14,106 bases of DNA from positions 1 through 14,106 of the forward strand of contig NYXM01000079.1 in assembly GCA_002685655.1 (NCBI GenBank). Reading direction: 5' to 3'. This document shows positions 6,657 to 13,446 of this stretch, one piece after another. The position numbers and the translations under genes were made by a program. Below the pieces are notes generated by a model that did not search any database, was not told the DNA's origin, and saw only the letters and a program-made list of their open reading frames with translations. The number at the start of each line of letters is the position of its first letter. Position 1 is the stretch's first letter. Origin of the DNA: Planctomycetaceae bacterium (lineage in GTDB: Bacteria; Planctomycetota; Planctomycetia; Pirellulales; Pirellulaceae).

Positions 6657-7421
6657 CTACCAGATCGTCCAGCCGCCGTCGATGAGGATCGTCTGTCCCG
6701 TGATGAAGTCCGACGCTGGCGCCGCCAGAAAAACGACCAGGCCTTCGAGTTCTTCCGGGCGGCCCCAACGCCCCATCGGCGTACGTTCTTTGATGAATTC
6801 GAACCGCTCTGGGTCGTCGCGCAACTGGGCAACCAATTCGGTCTCGAAATAAGTCGGGCCGATCCCGTTGACGCGGACACCCAACTTCGCCCACTCCAAG
6901 GCCATCACCTTCGTCATTTGATCAACGCCTCCTTTCGAGGCGCAGTAGGCCAGCAGGTAGGGCAAGGCAACTTGACCCATGATCGACGAGATGTTGATCA
7001 CCTTGCCGTACTCGCGCTCGATCATTTGCGGGGCAACGGCCTGAGTTACCAGGTAGTAGCCTTTCAGATTGGTGTCGATTACACGGTCCCACTGCTCCTC
7101 GGGGTAGTCAACCGCCAGCTCACGATGGTTGACGCCGGCGTTGTTTACGAGGATGTCGACGTGGCCGAAATATTCGAGGACTCCTTCGACGCCCTGCCGC
7201 ACGGCCTCGCCAGAGAGTACGTCGAGCGAGAAACCCGACGCGCGACGACCGGCGGCAGTAATGTCTTGGCAGACACGGGCCAGATCGGCCTCATTGCGCC
7301 CACACACCGCCACGTCGGCACCCGCCGTGGCAAGTGCCTTGGCCGCTACCTCGCCCAAACCTCGCGTGGCACCGGTTACCATGGCTACCTTGCCCGATAG
7401 ATCAAACAGCTCCTGACTCAT
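6657..7421 (-). CDS. Short-chain dehydrogenase/reductase (SDR), classical type
   Basis: A 254-residue cytosolic NAD(P)-dependent oxidoreductase of normal classical-SDR length. It shows the cofactor motif TGATRGLG (16-23), NNAGV (93-97), and the catalytic tetrad Asn118, Ser146, Tyr159, Lys163 (ISSIMG, then YCASK). Arg42 after the second strand (VCGRN) suggests a preference for NADP(H). The ending FLAAPASDFITGQTILIDGGWTIW is the usual SDR C-terminus. Closest general resemblance is to gluconate 5-dehydrogenase/3-oxoacyl reductase-like members; the substrate cannot be told. It begins 18 nt after the sulfatase stop with AGAGGGA as Shine-Dalgarno, so both are likely made from one transcript, which suggests that it handles a sugar or alcohol freed by the sulfatase. 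A broken acyl-CoA ligase follows it. Confidence 0.93.
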   Translation of the reverse strand: MSQELFDLSGKVAMVTGATRGLGEVAAKALATAGADVAVCGRNEADLARVCQDITAAGRRASGFSLDVLSGEAVRQGVEGVLEYFGHVDILVNNAGVNHRELAVDYPEEQWDRVIDTNLKGYYLVTQAVAPQMIEREYGKVINISSIMGQVALPYLLAYCASKGGVDQMTKVMALEWAKLGVRVNGIGPTYFETELVAQLRDDPERFEFIKERTPMGRWGRPEELEGLVVFLAAPASDFITGQTILIDGGWTIW

Positions 7422-7439
7422 TTCTTATTCCCTCTTGAT

Positions 7440-8768
7440 TTACTTTTTCTCTGATATCTCTCGCAGCAGCGCCCGAAGCTCCTTGACCTTTTGCGGGTGT
7501 TTGTCGGCCAAGTTTGTAGTCTCGCCGATATCGGATTCGAGGTCGTATAGTTCTTCCACCTCCTCGCGCTCAGTATCGCGAGCGTAGCCGGGAACTTTGT
7601 GTTTGGCGACGAGGTACTTCCACTTGCCCTGGCGGACTCCGTTGCCTTGGTAAAAGTAGGTATCTCGTGCGCCATCGTCACTTTTTCCGAAGATCAAATC
7701 GGTCTGGTCGACACCGTCGATGATACGATCGGCGGGGACCTTATAGCCCGCCAGGGTAGCAAAGGTCGGCATGAAATCGATGGTCGCACAGACCGCGTCG
7801 GAGACCCTATTTTCTGGGACTTTCCCCGGCCATCGAACGATGCACGGGGCTCTCGAGCCGGCTTCATAGCAGGAACCTTTGCCGTCGCGAAGCGGACCGG
7901 CATCGCCCCAGAAGATGGATCCTTTTGGATGGCCCTTCTTCTTATTCGTATAAGCCGGTTGATTCCATGGTCCGTTATCCGTCGTATAGATGACAAGCGT
8001 ACTTTCTCGCAGGCCGAGCTCATCAACCGTATCAAGGAGACGACCCGTGTGAAAATCGAACTGCTCAACGACGTCACCATACAGACCACCATCGGATGTG
8101 CCCCTGAATTTGGGCGAAGCATCAATGATTGTGTGCATCATTGTATGAGCAACGTATAGAACGAATGGTCTGGTCGGATCGCGCTTGTTCTTCAAATAAT
8201 CAATTGCTTTGTCCGTGTAGAGATCAATCAGACTTCCCATGTCCCTTGTACTGCCGGCGGGGTCGTTGTTTTCATGAAACTTCACACCTCCACCATCATT
8301 GGCCCCGAGTGTTCCGAAGTAGTAATCGAAACCTTGCGCATTGGGCATACGATCAATGATCGCTTTGCGGTTGGAAACATCCCATTTCCCGATGCAGGCC
8401 GTCTGATAACCACTCCCCCTGATCAGCTCGGCGAAGGTAACCTCATCGGCCGGCATGCCCCAGCCCTTGCTGCGTAGAGGATAACGACCGGTCAGCAAGG
8501 CTGAACGCGAAGGGCCGCAAACATGCTGCGCGTAGAAGTTAGTGAACCGTGTTCCCTCTTTCGCCAACTGGTCCACTCTTGGAGTCTTGTTCGTCTGTGA
8601 CCCATAACACGCCAGGTCTCCGTACCCCTGATCATCCGTAAAGATGATCAGGATGTTTGGTCGCGTGACATCGCTTTGTGCAAGTAGCTGCTGACAATTC
8701 AGCGCCAGCAGTGCGATGCTCCCAAGCAAGAATGTCTTGGTGAATCGATGATTCGAGTTCATGGTCAT
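7440..8768 (-). CDS. Secreted formylglycine-dependent sulfatase (arylsulfatase family)
   Basis: A 442-residue sulfatase from ATG 8768, chosen because AAGGA lies 8-9 nt before it and a signal peptide (TFLLGSIALLALNCQQLLAQ) follows; the frame is open further to 8837. It hydrolyses sulfate esters, probably of polysaccharides, outside the cytoplasm. Visible motifs: metal-binding DDQG (45-48), the formylglycine site CGPSR (84-88, Cys84), GKW (127-129), the histidines of AHTMMH, metal-binding TTDNG, and GKGSCYEAGSRAPCIVRWPG. Oddity: the usual GKWHLG reads GKWDVS here, so the expected active-site His is Asp130. The protein is at the short end of the family, and the N-terminal alpha/beta domain is complete. 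Cys84 needs the formylglycine-generating enzyme or an anaerobic maturase, not seen here. It is upstream of the SDR gene and divergent from the selenoprotein gene. Confidence 0.93.
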   Translation of the reverse strand: MTMNSNHRFTKTFLLGSIALLALNCQQLLAQSDVTRPNILIIFTDDQGYGDLACYGSQTNKTPRVDQLAKEGTRFTNFYAQHVCGPSRSALLTGRYPLRSKGWGMPADEVTFAELIRGSGYQTACIGKWDVSNRKAIIDRMPNAQGFDYYFGTLGANDGGGVKFHENNDPAGSTRDMGSLIDLYTDKAIDYLKNKRDPTRPFVLYVAHTMMHTIIDASPKFRGTSDGGLYGDVVEQFDFHTGRLLDTVDELGLRESTLVIYTTDNGPWNQPAYTNKKKGHPKGSIFWGDAGPLRDGKGSCYEAGSRAPCIVRWPGKVPENRVSDAVCATIDFMPTFATLAGYKVPADRIIDGVDQTDLIFGKSDDGARDTYFYQGNGVRQGKWKYLVAKHKVPGYARDTEREEVEELYDLESDIGETTNLADKHPQKVKELRALLREISEKK

Positions 8769-9156
8769 ACCGTGGTGTCCTTGTTTGTGACGAAACGCCG
8801 GCATTGAATTGGCCATCGCCAGTGGCTCGTGTATCATGGGCGTTTGGGACTGCCGTAGTCAAAGTAACATAGGCATTTGTTTCCTAGATTACCACACGAT
8901 CGAATCAGCCATCCAGTTGAAGGCTGCCGCTCGCGCGAATCGAGATCGATATTCGGAAAGGGGTCAACCCTCGAATTATGTCGTGACGAAGCACTAGCGA
9001 GGCTGTGCCTCGGGCCGATGCGAGCTATCGCTCGATTGCGGCGACCCGCGCCCCGACCAACCTGCAGTCGGTGCCCGTCGCAGAAAACTTGACTCATCTG
9101 TACAGAAGAACCTGATACAAGGTTTCTAGATGCTCATTCGATGATGGAGAACCAAT
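8769..9156. promoter_or_regulatory. Divergent intergenic region between sulfatase and selenoprotein genes
   Basis: About 390 bases with no gene I can support; it must hold the promoters of both diverging units. Two tandem hairpins lie at CGAGGC-TGT-GCCTCG (8998-9012) and CGAGC-TATC-GCTCG (9021-9034). They are followed by a weak sigma70-like pair, TTGACT (9089-9094) and GATACA (9114-9119) with a long 19-nt spacer, about 37 nt before the plus-strand ATG. The -10 match is poor, so this promoter is only a suggestion. The hairpins could be an interspersed repeat or a terminator/regulator structure. Confidence 0.3.
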
Positions 9157-11631
9157 ATGCCTGACACAATCCGCTGGTCAACGTGGTCCCTTCTGCTCGC
9201 GTTGGGGATGACCCTCGTCGCGCACGCTCAAGAACCGGACGCTCCGCGTGAAGCTAAAAACCAGGCTAAAGAACGGAACGAAGAAACTAAGTCGCGGAAA
9301 GAGCGACGCCCGGCAAGAAAAGGCCTGTCGCCGGCGCAGGTGCTGGTGCTGCGGTTTGACCGGGCAGCGCCCCAGATTGGCGACGCGCTGCCAGATGTCG
9401 GCGGGTTTGACGAGGAAGGCAATGAGTTCAAGTTGCGGAGCCTGAAGGGGCATTACACGGTGCTGACGTTCGGCTGCCTGACGTGACCGCCCTTTCTGAA
9501 AAGGGTCCCCAGTTTGGAGGCCATGCATCGTGACTACGCTCCCAAAGGCGTCAAGTTCTACTACATCTACAAGTATCTCGCCCACGCCGGCGCGAGGGGC
9601 TATGTGCAGCCGTTTACGCTCCAAGAGCGCTTGTTACACATCCAGGAAGCCCGACGCACGCTAGGGACGAAAATCGATTGGATCTGCGATGCAATGGGCA
9701 ACGATCTGAAACACGCGCTGGGCGACGCGCCGACCTCGGAGTTTATTATCAGCCCGGAAGGCAAGGTCGTGCGGCGACGGGCGTGGGGCAACGCCGCACA
9801 GCTGCGCCGAGATCTTGAAGAACTGATCGGTCCGGCCGAGAATCCGACAGACTCTGACAATCTGGAACTGAAGACCCAGCCGCCGCCCAAGGTGGCCCCC
9901 AAGGGGATCGTCAAGCGAATCCAGCGGCCCGGAGGCATGAAGCCGCTGCGCGTTGTGCCGAAAACCAATCCGGACGAACAGCCATTTTACGTCAAGCTCC
10001 GACCACAAGCAGACCGGCGCCTGTTGAGCACGGGAACAGGCAAGCTCTTTCTCGACTTCCGCCTCGATCCCATCTATCGCGTGCACTGGAATAACCTTGT
10101 TGATCCGATTCGAGTCGAACTGCAGTCGCCAGACGGGACGACCGCGACACCGAACCCGGCGGCTGGCCCGCAGGTTGAAGAACCGTCCGATGTCGATCCT
10201 CGCGAGTTCCTGATCGATGTGAAGGACTGGAAATATCAACAACCGATCCAGCTGACGGTGGACTATTTTGCGTGCAACGACGAGCAAGGGTGGTGCAGGC
10301 CAGCCAGTCAACAGTACGAGATTCACTTGAGCGAGGACGTCGATGACGGTTACTACGTCACACCGATGGCGCACGGGGGTGTCTGGCCGTCGTTCCGAGG
10401 CCCGTCGGGCAACGGCATCTCAACCGCGAGGAACGTGCCGCTTGAATGGGGGCCGGATCGCAACATCAAGTGGCGTGCCGAACTTCCCGAACCAGGCGAC
10501 AGCAGCCCCATCGTGTCGGGTGACCGTGTGTTTATCACTTGCGCGGAAGAGCAGGGGCGCAAGCGCAGCTTGTACTGTTTCGACCGTTCCAGCGGCAAAC
10601 AGCTTTGGGTACGGACCGTCGAGTTCGACAAGGTAATGCCGACGCACAAAACGAATCCGTTTTGCGCTTCGACACCGCTGACGGCGGGCAATCGCGTCGT
10701 CGTGTGGCACGGCTCGGCCGGGCTGTTCTGCTACGACCACGACGGCACCGAACTTTGGTCTCGTGATCTGGGCGAGTTTCGGCATATGTGGGGATATGCC
10801 TCGTCGCCGGTATTCTACAAAGACCGTATCATCCTGCACTGCGGCCCCGGTAAGAGGGCGTTCGTGACGGCCATTCAGTTGGCCAGCGGCGAAACGCTTT
10901 GGCAGACGGACGAACCGATCGAAGGCGATGGGGACCTTAATGAAGACGGAAAGTATTCCGGGTCCTGGAGCACGCCCGTGATCGCGCGCATCGACGGCAA
11001 GGACCAGGTGATCTGTAGCCTGACCACGCGCGTCAACGCTTTCGACGCCGATTCCGGCGAAATTCTCTGGACCTGTGACGGTCTGCGTGGACACAGAGGC
11101 GATCTAGCATACTCGTCTCCTTTGGTATCGGGCGATTGGTGTGTCGTCTTGGGTGGGGGCCGTGGCCCGTCGTTCGGAATCAAGCTGGGTGGATCCGGAA
11201 ACATCACCGAGGATAGTCGGTTGTGGCGTGTCGAGCGCAACCCGCTGAACATCGGCTCAGGCATATTCGTCGACAAGCACATTTACGTTCCCGATGCCGG
11301 CCCCAGTACGCTGCGTTGCATCGATCCGAAGACCGGTGAAGTCGTCTGGCAAGAGCGCACGTCTGGCGGGCCTGCCTGGGGCTCACTCGTACACGCCGAC
11401 GGACGTGCCTACGCGCTCTGCCGGAATGGCGACACCGTCGTTTTCGCTCCCCATCCCAATGGTTATAAGGAGCTGGCCGTCAACTCACTTGGCGAACCGA
11501 GCAACTCAACACCCGCAGTCGCCGAGGGCGAAATCTTTCTGCGCACTTTCAAGGCTTTGTACTGCATCAGTACGGCCGACGCTGACGGCGGCGTACCGCC
11601 AGCGCAAAGCCTTCGAGATGCGTCACCATAA
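9157..11631 (+). CDS. Secreted deiodinase-like selenoprotein fused to a DsbD-alpha-like domain and a PQQ-type beta-propeller
   Basis: One 824-residue protein if the in-frame TGA at 9484-9486 is read as selenocysteine (Sec110). ATG 9157 has GGAG 8 nt upstream. Layout: signal peptide 1-24 (cut after AHA); charged linker; deiodinase/thioredoxin-fold domain about 70-225; DsbD-alpha-like domain about 270-400 with Cys373 and Cys380 in YFACNDEQGWC; PQQ-type propeller about 405-815 starting VWPSFRGPSGNG. The active site reads FGCLT-U-PPF, matching the deiodinase consensus NFGS(C/A)TUPPF, and Cys107 makes it a CxxU motif. After the TGA the fold goes on as in deiodinases: FYYIYKYLAHAG (AHA at 142-144), FTLQERL, IDWICDAMGN and FIISPEGKVV. 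Both halves share one frame, and neither is a complete thioredoxin fold alone. Likely a periplasmic thiol/selenol redox enzyme; the substrate is unknown and need not be iodothyronine. Alternatives are a nonsense mutation or sequencing error at a Cys codon. Confidence 0.85.
9484..9486 (+). other. In-frame UGA proposed as selenocysteine codon (Sec110)
   Basis: The TGA falls exactly where deiodinases have selenocysteine, between CLT and PPF. Reading frame and protein similarity continue without an indel on both sides. The next in-frame stop is TAA at 11629-11631. Genes for SelA, SelB, SelD and tRNA-Sec are not in this window. Confidence 0.8.
9504..9522 (+). promoter_or_regulatory. Candidate bacterial SECIS stem-loop
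   Basis: RNA from 9504 to 9522 can pair G9504-C9522, G9505-C9521, C9507-G9520, C9508-G9519, C9509-G9517 and C9510-G9516, with single bulges at U9506 and A9518 and a five-base apical loop AGUUU. The loop starts about 25 nt after the UGA and has G at its second position; both fit what is known of bacterial SECIS elements (loop some 16-37 nt downstream, G among the first two loop bases). A competing perfect hairpin, CCCUUU-CUGA-AAAGGG at 9490-9505, sits closer to the UGA and shares two bases with it. Folding was done by eye. Confidence 0.5.
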
Positions 11632-11645
11632 ATCGCCGCCGCCGG

Positions 11646-12653
11646 CTATTGTGCCTCCAAGCCGTTCGATGCGCCAGTCTTGGCATAGTTGCGGTAGAGC
11701 TCAGCAATTTTCGCTTGCTGCGGGCCACCTTCGTGAAACACGAACCGGTAACGTAGAGTGATCTCCCGTCCGGATTTGATCAGCATATCACCGGTGCCCG
11801 GGGGCTCGCCTCCAATCGCATGTGCTCCGAATGGATCGGCAGCCACATAGCCATAGCCGCGTGCCATCCACCAAGTGGGATGTCGCGGGTTGTCCGGATG
11901 ATCGAAGATAGCGATACCGAGGGTCTTGTCGTTGATCTTCCCCCAGTAATCGATCCATTTGGCCCGCTTGCCGAAAACCTCTTTTCCATTGACACCTTCG
12001 CTGTTGACGGCCTGGCCGTTGGCAGTGGTCACGCCGCGCGGGGGATCGTTGTCCAGGCGGAGATTCGGGTGCATACGAATCGCCATGATGCCATGCTTGT
12101 CGTCACGGAACGTCACATCGCCGTGCGAGGCGTGGAGCGAGACCTCCCAGTCGATCGCCCGTCCCCCCGGCACTGCCTGAAAGAAGAGCGTCCGTGTATC
12201 GCTGCAGATGATCTTACCGTCCGGGGCGACCCACTTGTTGCTGGTCTGGATCAGTCCGCGACTGGAACCGCTTTGCACTTTCAGCAGTTTGTCGTGTACG
12301 GTCTTACCGCAGTCTGTGGATTCCGCAAAGAAGTTGACGCCATTGACCCAGCCGTGGGCGAAGAACATCGGTTTCTGGTGGGGGTGGTCAGGCGCTTCGC
12401 CCGGAACGCCCGCCTTGATCGGAAAGCTGCGTGTCACACCCAGCCCGTGGGGCCCGTTGATCGGAAACAAGATCGGCCGAGAATAGCCGCGGAAAATGTA
12501 CTCCGTGAACAGTTCGCCATCGATCAGCACACGTAAACGATCGTCGCCTTGTTTGATTGTCACTGTCTCAGCCATCACATGACCGGGCATCGCAGAAACC
12601 AAACCAACGATGGCCAGCAAACATAGGCTCAAATAAGTTGTCGTCCTTCTCAT
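11646..12653 (-). CDS. Secreted DUF6807 (PmoA-like) family protein
   Basis: A 335-residue protein with a signal peptide (residues 1-28, cut near VMA-ETV). The rest matches the DUF6807 family, often labelled 'PmoA family' in planctomycete genomes: FTEYIFRGYSRPILFPINGPHG, then DHPHQKPMFFAHGWVNGVNFF, IDWEVSLHASHGDVTF, FDHPDNPRHPTWWMARGYGYVAADPFG and LRYRFVFHEG. The His-rich DHPHQK and HGWVNG motifs suggest a metal or sugar site, but the function is not established; the PmoA label should not be read as methane monooxygenase. GGGAGT lies just before ATG 12653. It lies downstream of a DUF1080 protein, a frequent genomic companion in sugar-catabolic loci. Its stop converges on the selenoprotein stop 14 nt away, with no clear terminator hairpin between. 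Confidence 0.85.
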   Translation of the reverse strand: MRRTTTYLSLCLLAIVGLVSAMPGHVMAETVTIKQGDDRLRVLIDGELFTEYIFRGYSRPILFPINGPHGLGVTRSFPIKAGVPGEAPDHPHQKPMFFAHGWVNGVNFFAESTDCGKTVHDKLLKVQSGSSRGLIQTSNKWVAPDGKIICSDTRTLFFQAVPGGRAIDWEVSLHASHGDVTFRDDKHGIMAIRMHPNLRLDNDPPRGVTTANGQAVNSEGVNGKEVFGKRAKWIDYWGKINDKTLGIAIFDHPDNPRHPTWWMARGYGYVAADPFGAHAIGGEPPGTGDMLIKSGREITLRYRFVFHEGGPQQAKIAELYRNYAKTGASNGLEAQ

Positions 12654-12690
12654 GGAAACTCCCTACCGCGACCCATGGTCGCAACCAAAG

Positions 12691-12784
12691 TAGCAGGCAC
12701 ACTCCGTGTGCGGTCCACCACTACGGCACACGGAGTGTGCCTACTACTATCAAACACACGTGCACGGCACTCTCAGTGCGTGTG
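12691..12784. repeat. Palindromic interspersed repeat at the end of the DUF1080 gene
   Basis: A perfect 17-bp inverted repeat, AGGCACACTCCGTGTGC (12695-12711) and its complement (12726-12742), surrounds a 14-nt loop; TAG/CTA outside extends it past one mismatch. Each arm is itself a small hairpin (GCACAC-TCC-GTGTGC). Next to it, GCACT-CTC-AGTGC (12767-12779) lies between CACAC and GTGTG (12755-12784). From memory, GGCACACGGAGTGTGCC-type units recur in planctomycete genomes. The structure may act as a bidirectional terminator between the DUF1080 and DUF6807 genes. The DUF1080 reading frame ends inside it. Confidence 0.65.
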
Positions 12785-13413
12785 AGGAATGAACCAGAGG
12801 CCCGCCTTTTGCCCGTTGAAGACGTCTCGCCGGAATTACTTTGGGAAGGTGCTCTGCTCATCTTCTTGATCCGGAACTTGCGGAATTCGATGTAGTGTCC
12901 TTCAGCCTCGATGCCCAACGGGCCGCGCACCGGTTTGAAGTCGTCAATTTCCCACGCCGGCTCGCCATTGACCTTGAGCGAGACCTTCGAGCCAATGCAG
13001 CTCACTTCCCACTCATTCCATTCTCCTGGCGGCTTGTGCAGCTTGGGCACGGCCTTGGTCCCCTTTGCGCCAAACAACTGCCCGGCACCGCCTTGCGCCA
13101 ATTGAATCTGATTGGTACCGCGAATGAAGAAGCCACTATTGTACCCCTTCTTCGCTGGCCGCCACTGAAAGCGGACGATGAAATCGTCGAATTCCCCCGT
13201 TGTAAACAGGTGACTGCGGCCACCTGTAAGCACCAGCAAACCCTTCTCGATCTTCCAGCTTTTTGGCGTGTTCTGTTTGACTTGCCAGCCCGCAAACGAC
13301 TTGCCGTCGAAGAGCGACTTAAACCCTTCTTCTTTCTCTGCGTTTGGTGCATCTTGTGCCAGTGCCGAAGTCCAGCACAGCGTCAGGGTAGTGACTAGGA
13401 CGTAAAACTTCAT
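12721..13413 (-). CDS. Secreted DUF1080 / 3-keto-disaccharide hydrolase-type protein with repeat-derived tail
   Basis: A 230-residue protein with a signal peptide (1-20, cut after ALAQ) and one concanavalin-like domain of the DUF1080 family: GFKSLFDGKSFAGWQV (30-45), FDDFIVRFQWR, GYNSGFFIRG, PPGEWNEWEVSCIGSKVSLKVNG and GPLGIEAEGHYIEFRKFRIKK (164-184). Members of the family include 3-keto-disaccharide hydrolases and many putative secreted sugar-binding or hydrolytic proteins; the exact substrate cannot be read. AGGAG lies about 9 nt before the ATG. The domain normally ends near the I-K-K of its last strand; the following 45 or so residues are unlike the family, and the last ones (VGTLRVP) are encoded by an arm of a palindromic repeat that also supplies the stop codon. 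It is 33 nt after the URO-D-type gene, so the two are probably one transcript. Confidence 0.88.
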   Translation of the reverse strand: MKFYVLVTTLTLCWTSALAQDAPNAEKEEGFKSLFDGKSFAGWQVKQNTPKSWKIEKGLLVLTGGRSHLFTTGEFDDFIVRFQWRPAKKGYNSGFFIRGTNQIQLAQGGAGQLFGAKGTKAVPKLHKPPGEWNEWEVSCIGSKVSLKVNGEPAWEIDDFKPVRGPLGIEAEGHYIEFRKFRIKKMSRAPSQSNSGETSSTGKRRASGSFLTRTESAVHVCLIVVGTLRVP

Positions 13414-13446
13414 GGCGCGAACTCCTGCAATGAGGTAACTTGCCGA

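Noticed and set aside
6404..6880. 158-codon minus-strand ORF overlapping the SDR gene
   Set aside because: Its first half is a shadow of the SDR gene; only its later part is meaningful, as the acyl-CoA ligase relic.
9490..9505. Perfect hairpin CCCTTT-CTGA-AAAGGG read as a terminator
   Set aside because: It lies inside a continuing coding frame, has no T-run, and is better viewed as a structure competing with or part of the SECIS region.
9514..11631. Separate propeller gene starting at TTG 9514
   Set aside because: This start has no convincing Shine-Dalgarno, would lack a signal peptide, and would begin in the middle of a thioredoxin fold whose first half lies in frame directly upstream of the TGA.
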